A stretch of DNA of 23,187 nucleotides from Discostella pseudostelligera (GCA_036940085.1 JALLBK010000563.1:1-23187); one strand, 5' to 3'; positions 1 through 10,730 are shown, counted from the stretch's first letter. Notes: generated by a model from the letters alone, not told the origin. Program-made: numbers and translations.

Positions 1-225
1 TTTTCGGATGAAAGTCTCCTTGGTGGCTAAGTATTCTGGGTGATTCCGAGATGAAATGAATGATATTTTTCGTCGAGCGCTCACCTCGATTCGACCTCAA
101 ACACAGACACAATCAACACAGCATGCAGCTTCAACATGAGCGCACCTCGATCCGCCCGCTGCCGCAACACCAACACTTCATGGAGTTCGCACGCCAATAG
201 AATCGGATTGGAGTAGTATATCATC

Positions 226-1561
226 ATGCCCACCGCCGAAGGCAACGTAGGCGTGGCCTTTGCCTTGGTCTGCGGCGCTGGCGCCTCCACTGCCATCGGT
301 GCCGCGGTGGTTTTCTTCCCCTCTCTTGTGAAACTTGCCTCGAGACGAGTGCTGGCGGCTTCGTTGGGCGTGTCCGCGGGTGTTATGACCTATGTCTCCT
401 TCGTGGAGATTTTCGTAAAGAGTGTGATTGGATTTAGAGCATCGATGGTATCAGATGACATGACTGATGATGAAATATTGGAGAGTGAAAATAGGGCGTT
501 CGTTTACGCCTCAGCAAGTTTCTTTGGGGGGGTTGTGGTCATGATGGTGAGTAGCATACAAATAATCATGGGAGAGCTTGTATCAGGCAATCTGACTCTG
601 TATCTGACACTCCTTTGCATTGCATTACGATTTATTTCAAATGGTGTAGATTGTTGACTTTTTGGTTAAATGTCTAAGTGGCGAACACCATCGTCACCAT
701 GTCGACGATCCTGCTACGATGAGTAACATTGAGGCTACCGATAAAGATAAATACGATAATGAAGAAGAAGAAGAGTTTGTCGTACCCCATTGTGTTGGCT
801 GTTGTGATGATCCCGTGGGAGAGTTGAATAAATGGCAACAACGGGCTACGGAAGAGCTTCAATGTAAGGACGGTACGGACACCAAAACTTCCGATTCATT
901 AATAGCGAATGAAACGGGGACAAATTCTTCTGATAACGATGGCAGGAACATTCCAAAAGACCATGATAGTGATTTGAGTAATAGTGATGGTAACAATTGT
1001 GGGAGCAATTGTGATTCATTCAAAGAGAATGAGGGGCCTACCGATGAAAGGGGAAATACAGTTGTGGTTGAAAATGCTCCAGTAGATCGTAACCGCGAGC
1101 AGAAAAAACTCATGACGATGGGCTTAAGTACTGCAGTTGCGATAGGATTGCATAATTTTCCGGAAGGCCTTGCAACATTTGTCTCGGCTCTTGCCGATAC
1201 TAGCGTCGGTGCGGTTTTTGCTGTCGCCATCGGCATCCACAACATACCTGAGGGATTATGTGTCGCCCTTCCTATTTATTACGCTACAGGCAACCGTTGG
1301 AAAGCGTTTATGTGGGGATGTCTGTCGGGTCTGTCGGAACCGATAGCGGCCTTATTGGGATGGTTAATATTGGCTGATGCAATGTCGGACGTCGTTTACG
1401 CCATTTTGTTCGGAATCGTAAGCGGCATGATGGTCATAATTTCGTTGAAGGAATTGATTCCGACGGCGCATAGGTACGATCCAGAAGATACTGTTGTGAC
1501 ATACTCCTTGATTTTTGGCATGGCGGTCATTGCATTATCACTTGTGATGTTCAGACTTTGA
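226..1561 (+). CDS. ZIP-family divalent metal transporter, ZupT-like (2 exons)
   Basis: The CDS joins 226..546 and 650..1561 (410 aa). The 103-nt intron has donor GTGAGT and acceptor TAG; splicing restores an uninterrupted third membrane helix, while reading through meets a stop at 655-657. Seen: hydrophobic segments at about residues 8-32, 39-60 and 89-113, then a loop of about 140 residues rich in Asp, Asn, Ser and Glu, then the C-terminal helices. The two ZIP signatures are HNFPEG (275-280) and HNIPEG (304-309), whose His, Asn and Glu side chains form the metal site in ZIP proteins. The stretch SGLSEP with the following helix and the end of the protein match bacterial ZupT, which is only about 257 aa, so the excess is mostly the loop. 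Inferred role: import of Zn, Fe or similar ions into the cytosol from outside or from a compartment. Substrate and membrane cannot be read from sequence. The start is the first in-frame ATG before helix 1. Confidence 0.9.
547..649 (+). other. Intron of the ZIP transporter gene
   Basis: It begins GTGAGT and ends GGTGTAG. Phase 0, 103 nt. The join reads VVVMM-IVDFLV, a continuous membrane helix. Without splicing the frame ends at 655-657 after an aberrant tail. Confidence 0.85.
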
Positions 1562-1605
1562 GCAAGGTCTGAGGGTGTGGCCGCGATCAGTGGGGGGTTG
1601 CGACA

Positions 1606-1661
1606 TTTGCAATAGATGGATTTTGATATTGGATTTGCAATAGATGGATATTGATATTGGA
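1606..1661. repeat. 28-bp tandem duplication
   Basis: Two adjacent 28-bp units (1606-1633 and 1634-1661) differ by one base (GATTTTG versus GATATTG). Each unit begins TTTGCAATAGATGGAT. The repeat starts about 45 bp after the ZIP stop codon, so it is probably in the 3' UTR or just beyond. Confidence 0.9.
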
Positions 1662-1787
1662 TCAACTGAAGAGGAGGCAGCTCCTCCAACTTCTTAGAGA
1701 AATAATTACTTAACGAGTTCATTATCCGTTTGGGTATTGAAGATGCATTTCGCATTTCCCCATCGCGTGCAACCCTTCATCGTCGAC

Positions 1788-1803
1788 TTCCACGTGTCAG
1801 AAA
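1788..1803. promoter_or_regulatory. G-box element CTTCCACGTGTCAGAA
   Basis: The palindromic core CACGTG is at 1791-1796. The full 16-mer matches, in reverse complement, positions 4288-4303 upstream of the LON-domain gene with no mismatch. It lies about 180 bp before the RRM gene start. CACGTG is a common bZIP/bHLH site; its activity here is inferred. Confidence 0.45.
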
Positions 1804-1984
1804 CCGACTGACTGGCGGCGACATTGTTTTCGTCCTGACTTCCGCTCGTGTCTGTGGCGGGGAAGAGGTAATAGGTCCACAACAGTCCACACCATGGCAT
1901 AAAATATCTAGGTATTGACGAAGCCCTATTACTAGTACCAGTACGAGCACATAATATCTGGTTGATAATAGAGACACGAGCACT

Positions 1985-2656
1985 ATGACATCGCATGACG
2001 CTTCATCTCATGACAAAAGTTGTGAAGCGCCCCATCCCTGCCCATTTGATGATGGGAACACTCACGATGAGGTTGAGGGCAAGACGGACACCACAAATTT
2101 TGACGACCGATCCTTTCAACTAGAACATGATGATAATGCTCAGAAATCGGATAATCATCAATCACAATCCAGCTCGACCATATCTTGCGACACAACTTGT
2201 CTCTTTGTTGGCGGCCTGCACCCAAGAATAGGTGATCTTCATCTGCAGAAATTGTTCTCGCCCTACGGAGAAATTGTTCGAATACATATTGTGACAAACA
2301 ACCCCAGTGACTCCAAATTCGATAGCATTCATTCCAAATCGGCAGTGCCTAATAAATACAAGGTTGGTCTTCAGCAGTCAAAGGGCTATGCGTTTGTGGA
2401 GTACGCGAGAGTCGAGTCAGCACAACTTGCAATAGCTCGATTGGGCGGGCGTCAGCTGATGGGGAAATCCTTAGCGGTGCGTCCAGCACGGAGAAAATCG
2501 AGCAATCAAGATCGAATTGGTCCCGGGGTGAATTCTGGAAAAACTGCTATTGGTGCAACAATGTCGGCTGAAGAAACGCGAAGGGAATACAGATCAGTTC
2601 AATCAAAAATTGAGGCAGTAAAACGAGCGATCGAGCAAAAACAGAAAGGGTTCTAG
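1985..2656 (+). CDS. RRM RNA-binding protein, RBM18-like
   Basis: A single-exon frame of 223 aa. Residues 1-70 are polar and His/Asp/Ser-rich, probably disordered. One RRM spans about 71-165, with RNP2 LFVGGL (73-78) and RNP1 KGYAFVEY (133-140); both RNP motifs keep the aromatic residues that stack on RNA bases. About 25 extra residues sit between the second and third strands. The C-terminal tail (about 187-223) is a charged helix containing VQSKIEAVKRAIEQ. A single RRM followed by a short helix of this type (SVTAKIKAIEAKL in animals) is the layout of RBM18, a poorly characterised RNA-binding protein, so I assign it there on architecture and tail. A U11/U12-35K-like protein is less likely because the Arg/Asp/Glu-rich tail is absent. 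The stop lies 21 bp from the convergent stop of the LON-domain gene, so the two 3' UTRs must overlap. Confidence 0.8.
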   Translation: MTSHDASSHDKSCEAPHPCPFDDGNTHDEVEGKTDTTNFDDRSFQLEHDDNAQKSDNHQSQSSSTISCDTTCLFVGGLHPRIGDLHLQKLFSPYGEIVRIHIVTNNPSDSKFDSIHSKSAVPNKYKVGLQQSKGYAFVEYARVESAQLAIARLGGRQLMGKSLAVRPARRKSSNQDRIGPGVNSGKTAIGATMSAEETRREYRSVQSKIEAVKRAIEQKQKGF

Positions 2657-2677
2657 ATGTCGCGGAATATATTTCAG

Positions 2678-4132
2678 TTAGTCAAAGGTGCCGGTATTGC
2701 CCATTGGAGGTCGCCACCGCGCCTTGTCGTCTCCCCGAAATGGAAGTTTATGGATTGATCCATCATCGTCAAACTTGACAGTCACGATTATCTCATCGAC
2801 AATTTTGACGGGGTCTTCGTACACAGTTCCTGGGCACCATCCCTCATCCTCATTCCAGAAATATTCTACTCTAATTCCCTTCTTAATTTGATTGGCCCAT
2901 GGCGGGAGCATCGGTGTTCCCACTCGCAGCTGTTTTTGAGCGTCTTCTGCCTCTTGCAAACTTTGCTGGTCAATGTTGATGTCATCGCCATCTCCACCTG
3001 CACTGAGTGAGAGCGACTTTGTAATTTTTCTTGCCGAATCCAACGAAAGCATGGAACTTAACTCTCTCAATACCAATCGCAATCGTTCAACGCCATTCGT
3101 TGTTGTCAACATTTTCACTCGAATGTCAGAGGGTAGTTTGGCAAGCTCACCTGCCATCATTGCAACAGCAAATATTCTATCTCTTTCATTCGGTGCAATA
3201 TCCAATAGTGTTGATGTAAATGCTTCAAATACAGCAATTCTCTCTTCGGCATCGAACCGCCTGTTCATTTCTTGTTCCATTGGTGAAGATGTCACTGCAT
3301 CTTCAAGGATAGATTTTTCCAGAGGAGATAGCGGTGTAGAAGTAGCATCAGCTCGGGATCTCAATATTATAGCGAGACTTTGTAATATTTGCTTGACGAG
3401 ATCTTTGGATGAAATCGTGTCATAAATGTCACCGTCGTCATCATCCAACTCAGTGTTGCCTTCGTCACCAATGATTGGATCATCCAAAATTTCGTCAACT
3501 CTAGCTATAGGATAAGGTATAGATTTGACAATTTCTTTCACACGAAACCGAAACAAACCTCTTGCCAAAACAAAGAATGGTCCAGAATCCTCTCGATCTC
3601 TTGATGATTCCTCCTCCTCATCTGTGGCAAATTGTGTTCCTATCAATATCTCCGAAGCGCAGCCAATGGATCCTATGAGACCATCAGAGTCTTCTGACTT
3701 GTACACTATATGTCCATAAGAACAATCCTCCTCGATTGTTGGGTGGGAATCAGTTATCGTAGTTTCTGAAATTCTATCCTGAATAACTAATCTATGAAGA
3801 GGCACATCCAGTTTCAACTCGTACAACGATGCTGTGGCCAATTGCAGTGGCAAATGTGCATTGGGAAGTGGTACTTCGTATCGACGGTTACCATCCGCAT
3901 CACTTGTGTCAACCAGTAAAGGTAGCAATATATTTTGACGTGCGATTTGCTGCTGGCCGAAGTTGAATGGAAGTGAGCTCATGTGCAAGCATGATGATGA
4001 TGATGATGATGTTTTTACCGTCGGATTCCTCAGTGGCGGTCTGATGGAGAAACAGTTGACAGGTACAAAGAATGCAGAAGAATGAGATGATATTATTGCC
4101 ATCAACGCCGCTATCACCGTAAGTCCTTTCAT
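2678..4132 (-). CDS. Plastid-targeted LON substrate-binding-domain protein with Tudor-like C-terminus
   Basis: 484 aa from ATG at 4132. The frame stays open upstream to 4261, but the Met at 4132 directly starts a signal peptide (MKGLTVIAALMAIISSHSSAF) ending in S-S-A-F, the diatom plastid import junction, followed by a Ser/Thr/Pro-rich transit-like stretch. Residues about 62-217 resemble the PUA-like LON N-terminal domain: GSIGCASEILIGTQ, then FFVLARGLFRFRVKEIV and YPIARVDEILDD. An acidic loop (DEEEESSRDRED) interrupts it. Residues about 220-375 are mostly helical, as after LON domains. Residues about 415-475 (RVEYFWNEDEGWCPGTVYED to KARWRPP) look like a Tudor/agenet-type beta barrel. There is no AAA+ ATPase and no Ser-Lys protease domain, so this is a stand-alone LON-domain protein rather than Lon protease. 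Role unknown; peptide or partner binding in the plastid is inferred. It lies downstream of the Sec7 gene on the same strand, with its own G-box-rich promoter. Confidence 0.82.
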   Translation of the reverse strand: MKGLTVIAALMAIISSHSSAFFVPVNCFSIRPPLRNPTVKTSSSSSSCLHMSSLPFNFGQQQIARQNILLPLLVDTSDADGNRRYEVPLPNAHLPLQLATASLYELKLDVPLHRLVIQDRISETTITDSHPTIEEDCSYGHIVYKSEDSDGLIGSIGCASEILIGTQFATDEEEESSRDREDSGPFFVLARGLFRFRVKEIVKSIPYPIARVDEILDDPIIGDEGNTELDDDDGDIYDTISSKDLVKQILQSLAIILRSRADATSTPLSPLEKSILEDAVTSSPMEQEMNRRFDAEERIAVFEAFTSTLLDIAPNERDRIFAVAMMAGELAKLPSDIRVKMLTTTNGVERLRLVLRELSSMLSLDSARKITKSLSLSAGGDGDDINIDQQSLQEAEDAQKQLRVGTPMLPPWANQIKKGIRVEYFWNEDEGWCPGTVYEDPVKIVDEIIVTVKFDDDGSIHKLPFRGDDKARWRPPMGNTGTFD

Positions 4133-4269
4133 AGCATCAATTCTATGGGAGGTTGACAAAGGTAGTAGTGCTGCGACGGCGTCGGCGGCAGGATGGAAAA
4201 TGGAGATGAGGCGAGCGAGGGAGGTCATGTTGATTGTGGCGGGGAGATGGAAAGACCACATAGCAGAGA

Positions 4270-4318
4270 CACGTGGAAGTCATGTGGTTCTGACACGTGG
4301 AAGACGACTTTACACGTG
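4270..4318 (-). promoter_or_regulatory. Triple G-box cluster upstream of the LON-domain gene
   Basis: Three ACACGTGGAAG copies have their CACGTG cores at 4270-4275, 4294-4299 and 4313-4318, 138-186 bp upstream of the chosen ATG at 4132. A related CATGTGG lies at 4281-4287. CACGTG with this flank is a typical bZIP/bHLH site. Clustering suggests real regulation, but the factor is unknown. The middle copy belongs to the 16-mer shared with 1788-1803. Confidence 0.6.
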
Positions 4319-4467
4319 GAAGACCAGCTACTGCTCGCAGCTCGCGACTGGTTGAAAGAGTTGAAATGAGAAATGAATGGATAGATTGAGTAGGGTCAAT
4401 AACGTTGAGTTTAGGAGTATTATGACTAGATAGACAATTGGATGATGTGACTGCTAAGTAGGAGTAT

Positions 4468-7400
4468 CTACATTTCAGCTCGTCGTGCCGCCTCGATTCG
4501 TGACTTTTCCATCTTTGCCTTGCGCTTCAGCTCTCGCCTGATGCTGTTATTGATTGCCTCCATCCAAAGCTGCTTTTCGGCATTGTCATTGGCCGTCACA
4601 AGAAAGGATTTATTGGGATGATGAATGTGGAAAGAATTCTGCTTCGTGATAGACGATGCATCTTCGATCTTCATCAAGTGCAAAGGCAACTCCTCGTGCA
4701 CCTTGTAGTCGCCACGATTTGACTTGTGAGCGTACACCAACACGTCAGAGAATAGAAAGAAATGGTAGGTGGAACTTCGAGCTACAAGGTGATGACGTTT
4801 GATTAGATCGCCTTCTCTCACAAATGACCTGGACGGATCATTGAGCAAAATATCCCCGTTGCGAATTCTACTTGCGACTTCCTTCATAGTCTTGATTTTT
4901 GCATCGTCGATACTAAGAGATGAATGAAGTTTTTTTGTTAAACTTCGAACCTGATTGACGTCTTCAAAGTTGATGTGTTCGACAGATTTGGATCCGCGTG
5001 CGCTCTCGTTCTTGGCATCCCCGCTTTTGGAACCGTCTTTCTTTGCCTTCAGATTATTGAATCTATTCACTCGACACAACAGTTTGCTCAAAGCAGACTT
5101 CTCCACCGTCATGTCCAAGTAGGATGCTGCGCAGAGCGAGAATTCAAGAACGTCAATGCAGCAACCAAGACCAGCAATATCGACATGAGCGTTGTCAATT
5201 GTTGCATTGATGGCAGCATGGATATGATGCCAATTTGCGCTGAACGATCGACATAGTAAAAAATCCTTCAGTGACATTTCATCCCTCAGTTTGTCATCCA
5301 GCGACGCAAAGTCTTCATGCCGAACATCTACTGTTCTCAGTAGCTCTTGTGCAGGTTCCACACTCTTAACCCACGAAACAATGGCACTGGTAAAGTCCTT
5401 TTCGTCTTTAAAGGGAAGTGAATTATGTCCTTGCTCAAGATCAGTCCTCTTGGAAGTAGCCGAACAATCGGAGATGGCAATTGGCGACTTTTCGATGGAA
5501 TCATAAATAGAGTAGATATAGTCTCGGAACTTGAGAACACCATCGTACACCCCGCGCAGATTTGTTATGAACTCAGTTTTTGTCATTCGCTTGGGAGCCT
5601 TGCCCTTCGCAACATGTGACTTGTGAAGGTCTGTGTTCAGCATGATGATGGCGAATGATACTAAGAATACTGTGTCTTGATCTTGAAAGGGACACTTCTG
5701 AAAATCGCCCGCGTTATCTTCCCAGTAGCACTGGCTAAAAACTGAAATAAGTCGGTCGATTTTCTGAGCTTCTCCAGGAAGTTGGAAGCCGCAGTTGGTT
5801 AGGAAGTGTCGTAGGCTGGACATTTTCGCGAGTAAGTGCATGTGGAGATGGGAAACCTGTGTAAGTTACGAATAAAGCAGTGGTGAGAATATTTCAGCAA
5901 AAGATCCACTTACGCTTGCTCGATATTCATGCCGACGAAAGAAGTCGCTCTCGTGAAATGGAACCGTATTAGATTGAAAAAGTCTCTGTCAGCGCCATCG
6001 ACACCTCCTTCACCAAGGTAGTCTCCGAGTAAAATAGGATTAATTGACGATAAATGAATTCGAAGGAAGGCAGAGATGTGCTTCGGTGAAGGAATAAGAA
6101 GACGAACCGCAATCAAGTAGTCAATTCCTTTTTTTAGGCCCTTCGTTGCTATCAGCTCAAACGCTACATCAAGCGTTTCCTGCTTAGTGTGTGCTTGATT
6201 TGACGAGTCTTCACTCATTGACGACTTAATTCCAATTGATGAGCGTATCTCGATGTCATAGGTGGAAGTCAACATAAGAGGTTGAAGCGGAGCCTTGCGC
6301 TTTTCAATTGATGTCTTCCAGTAGTCAACAATGTTTTCATCTCCATAGCTAGGAACTTGTGATAGCTGCGGAGAAAGACCAAATCCTGCCGAATTTTCGT
6401 CCATAAAAAAGGTAGCCTCTCTTGACATCGCTGACACCTGTTCACGAGAATGAATGGCAGAATCCATCCAAGATTTTGCTATGACGGTGATCGCATCAAA
6501 CGACTTTTTCCTCAATACCTGCGCTGATTCTCGAACGTTCGCTATTTCGTGCCTACGCGGTGCACTCTCTCCTCCACCGATAGTGGCGAAACGCCCATGT
6601 TCGCTGATAATTGCTCCGGATTGTTCAGCCAGAGTGCTCAAGGCCTCGCATATTTTGCTCATCAGTCTGCAGCATGAGACTGGTAGCATTCCATGGTTGT
6701 CGTAGTTCAGATGCAAGTCGAGCACACCTGTTGAATTTGATGAGAACCATGTTTTCAGCTCGTCAAGGACATCCAGCTGCTGTTGCAGTAGAGATGGCAT
6801 TCCTCCTGATGTTGTCGAGTGCTCATCCAGTTTGTTGAAATGGACTTGAGGGCTAAGACAGAGCACCTTTAAGACAAAATGTTCGATCAAGATGGCCAGG
6901 TCGATTTTCATGTGGGATCGATAGTAAGGATTGCACCAAAGCTGAGATACAATTTGGAGCACACGTCGATACACTCTATAATCCTCAATAGCTGCAGAGG
7001 TATTCGACAGCAAAGTCGGAACAACAAGCCGTCGCACGGCATAGGTCATGGTGGTGACCGATTCAATATCGTCGGAGGTAAACATCACAGGTACTTGCTC
7101 GAGAGCTTTTGCAGTTCCGGTCTCAGGGGATACAGCAACGTGCCACATCTTAAGAAAGTGCGAAAGAAGCTCGAAACTGAGTAGCTTGCTGGCAACATCT
7201 CGGGGTACTGGATCCGCATTCAATAAAAGTCTTACTTTCCCTGAGCAATTCTTGACAATGCTGGCAAAGATCGCGAAGGAACTAATAGTTGAATGGACAA
7301 CATCGCGATTATTTGTTGATGATGCGTCTTGCCGGAAGAGACCTTGCCCAATTGAATTTGTCATATCATACCAAAATAGTTCGCTTCCTCCTGATCGGTG

Positions 7401-10400
7401 TATTTGATACATTGCAAGCTGTGCGTAATTTGCAACATCGATTCTCTCCATTGCATGGTGTATCATGTTTGGCGAAGTTCCTTCGGAAGTGGCTTCACGC
7501 GGATGATGCCTTGTCCTATTCAACCCTTGGCCAGTCCGCGACAACATGATCGAAATGAATTCTTTCATGGCAATAGCGGCCGCCTGTGGTGCACCACAAT
7601 CGATCGTCTGATCTACGTCGTCTGAGAGCAGGGAATCATCAGCGATGCCTACTTGATTTTCGAGCCTTATCTTGTGAAATGGCCAGCCATTTGTGGACAC
7701 ACTGGCTCCAAAATAGAAGACGAACAAATAGAATCTCAACACATATCCAATTGTTCGATCATTCAACTTGCCACGCGCAAATCGTACAGCATCGGATACA
7801 AAGTCAACACAAGATCGGAAGTATGTTTCTCTCGCTGATGATGTAGCGACATCGCACACTACTTGAATCGTCAAATCGAGAATGGTTAACCGTACATTGC
7901 AATCCTCATCTGAGACATCGTGCGCAAAGAAGTCTGTCTCGTTCAGCAGTGATATCAAACCTTCGACTGCTAAGAGTGAAGTTCCACCTTGACAAGCGTA
8001 GCAGGAAGTTAGTATCGGCGTAATGGCTGCGATCCTGGATTGTAAAATAGACTCTGAACGTGTCTCATCTTCAGGTTGGAACAGTGATTTTGAGCATTCA
8101 ATCGGAGGGATGAAGTCTAATGCATCTAATGTTGACGGTGAACTGAAATCGTTGCGAAACAAACACTTGGTTAGGGAAGGTGACGGATGGGATGAATTTG
8201 ACGTGGTGAACGAGGCGAAAGAACTATCACTCGCATAGGCACTATCTTGGCAAGGAGATTCGACTGACATAGGCGTACTTTGGATGTTATTGCTTGGACT
8301 TGCATCGCGAGCTGACGTCGAAACCCAGGCTGGCACGGCCGTTTCACTTTCGTCTCGTGATGATTGAATTAGATTAAGCCGGCTTCTTGCTGATGAGGTA
8401 CTCATTAAGGTATGAGTGGATCTATCCATGATGTGAAACCTTCCCACATCCGATGGTACTACCGTGCATCCAGTGCAGAAATACGCTTTCAATTCTGTCC
8501 TACCCGCTGACAGCACTAATGGCAATGGTCGCAAGCATTCCAAATTTGCAAGCCTTTGCCTGTATGCCAGAAACAAGGGTGCATCTGGTTTTGCTGCCAT
8601 GTCTGCCAAGAAATTTCGAGGCGTTCTCTCCAGGACAGTGTATCCTTCGGGAACAATATCTCCTTTGGTAGGTCTGAGACAAACTACTCCTGTGATTGGA
8701 TTGCCTTCTCGAGAACGTCTGTAGCACATGTAAACTCGCTCTCCCGTCGATGACGGATTGATATTCGCCGCCGGTGACCCCGATGATCCAAGCTCATCAT
8801 ATTTTGTGGCGGAACTTTTGGTTCCTCTGCCTCCTTCTTTCTTCTTCTTGCCGCTCTCGTTACTAGCAGTATTGGTCTGATGATGTCGGACGACACTAAA
8901 CCCCGGCGGGACGAATTCGTTCCGATCCGGATAAATAACACAAAAGGCTGTGACACACGGTCGCTGTGCTGCTCTTTCCCAACTGGGCTCCTTCTTCACA
9001 TTTAGATATAGCCGAGGATGCTTTCGACCTGGTACCATATTATTCCTATTCGATTCTTCTCCAAGTGGAAACGCCCTGTAATATCCTCGGGGTGGAATTT
9101 CCGACCCAGATGTTATGACGACATCCGTGATAGCAGCTGTGGCGACGGAATGAGGACAATCGTCCAAAGATGGGATGATGCCGCCTCCACCACCACCCGA
9201 TTCTACACTGGTCTTTACTGAAAAGGCATTACTCTCGGTCGTAGATATGGAATTCGAAAGTTTGGACTTGATTTTGTTCGATGATCGTTTCGCTTTGTTG
9301 TTTGGGCGAGGTATCGGACCTTGTTGATTAGGTGATGGTTGTGATCGAGGCATGGATTGTGATAGAAGGCGTGCATATTCTGACCCAAACATCATGATAC
9401 GACGTTTCTGCACAGCGGTACCTCCAGAGCTATTGTTAGTGGACGATAATCTTTGACCTGGTGGTGGAGCCGCGAACGATGACAGTTCGTCACGGAAATT
9501 CATCTCTCCTACTAATTCACCAATCGCGTCCTCGAAACTAAAAGTGTGTGATTCCGTATTCCAACTCGTGTCGGGTCGCAAAGTGTCGATCGCACGATCA
9601 TTCTCCTTGTCCATTCCGTCACTATTTGGAAATCCCTGATCATCACAACATGTTATGCTCAGATCCAACGACGGTGCATCTTTCCCTCCATTGTACATGC
9701 GTGGCGTAGGACTGTAATCAGTTGGACCTGCGAGATTTATTTGCATTGCTGTTTGATCTGCAGTCGATTCTTTCGGCTCTTCATCACGAGACGATGACTC
9801 TTCTGATTCCATTGGAGATAGTGGAGGTGGTGGCAACACACCCGAAATGAAATTGTGATGACTATGATGATGATGATGATGATTGGTGGTGTGACTATCC
9901 TCCCTTTTCTCTCGTTGCTTCTTCCCGCTTGCAGATGAGATTGAAGATGATGACGCCTGCTGCATTTCCTGCTGTGTCTGTTGCGCTTGCAGTTGCAAGG
10001 TACGCGAACAATAGTCAGCAAGTGAATTAACTCCCATCAAGCATGCACCAATACTGTACGATGGTGCATTATTCCAATCTCTCGAAGAACTCTGGTTGCT
10101 CATATCAGAAAGTTGTGATGATGAAGAGGCGGTAGGAAGAGGAGGCGGTCGAGGTGGAAATCGTAGCACTGATGATGATGCTGTTGTTGGTTTGGGCGAA
10201 GCAAATACTACTGGCGAAGTCATCATACCGCTGCAAGATGAAAGTATGGAAGGTTCAGATGCCGTGCAGGCGCTGGTAGCATCATTACAATCACTCTGAG
10301 AAGATTGATAGTCGCTGAATGTGGCAAATCCACTCTTATTGGAGCGGGTAGTATTGGTAGTGGTAGTAGTACCCGAAGATGGCAATTTAACATGGAAGCG

Positions 10401-10628
10401 TTGTAGTTGCGTGCCATTGCCACCACTGTTGCGACTGTTACCAGTAGTAGAATGCCTACCCACGAGACTGGTGAGGTTGTTATCAAAGTTCTCAAAATTC
10501 CCCGAGGGTGCATCGCCTTCTGTGATTTGATGGAGTATGGATTTGACGAGGCGGTGGGCATGGTCGAGGCCGTAGGCATCGTCGGAATTACCGCCGCCAA
10601 TGCCGTAGTTTACTTTGAGGGGTGACAT
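4468..10628 (-). CDS. Giant Sec7-domain Arf guanine nucleotide exchange factor with MABP-like region and PH domain
   Basis: The CDS is the complement of 4468..5815 joined to 5914..10628 (2020 aa). Residues 1 to about 540 are low complexity (Ser/Asn/Gly, a His run, poly-Pro, poly-Gly). Residues about 550-745 resemble a MABP beta-prism: VTAFCVIYP and VYMCYRRSREGNPITGVVC, each followed by a VPPG/VPEG turn. Residues about 860-1400 are probably helical. Sec7 spans about 1480-1665 with the glutamic finger E1587 in FQLPGEAQKIDR and the motif LNTDLH, so exchange activity on an Arf-type GTPase is expected. The SFAIIMLN residues are of the cytohesin type, normally brefeldin A-resistant. A PH domain (about 1885-2000) with FFLFSDVLVYAHK should bind phosphoinositides, and the tail is a basic helix. 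Sec7 followed by PH recalls cytohesins, but the length and the N-terminal part do not. Probable role: Arf activation in membrane trafficking. Confidence 0.88.
5816..5913 (-). other. Intron inside the Sec7 domain
   Basis: 98 nt, donor GTAAGT (5913 to 5908) and acceptor AG (5817-5816), phase 2. Splicing joins MNIEQA to LRHFLTNCGF, which reproduces the family consensus at this point (SLDEALRxFL). Without splicing the frame stops at the donor (GCG-TAA). Confidence 0.93.
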
Positions 10629-10730
10629 GATATTCTTGGCTCTATTACAAGCTGAGCTCGCCCATTCAATTCAGGCGACAATATAGGGCGCGGCCGACCA
10701 CGCCACCAACGGTAGGAACGGACGAAGGAC

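Larger units (their letters stand above)
1562..1984. other. Spacer between ZIP and RRM genes
   Basis: These 423 bases hold no convincing gene. Short open frames on both strands have no recognisable domain. The spacer contains a 28-bp tandem duplication (1606-1661) and one G-box inside a 16-mer that recurs inverted upstream of the LON-domain gene. It presumably holds the ZIP 3' UTR and the promoter of the RRM gene. Confidence 0.6.

Noticed and set aside
3993..4012. Trinucleotide runs (also near 9868-9882) as candidate functional repeats
   Set aside because: They encode a Ser run and a His run inside proteins, the usual low-complexity tracts of this kind of genome.
4133..4261. N-terminal extension of the LON-domain protein
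   Set aside because: It would bury the signal peptide that begins at 4132 and abolish the plastid targeting layout.
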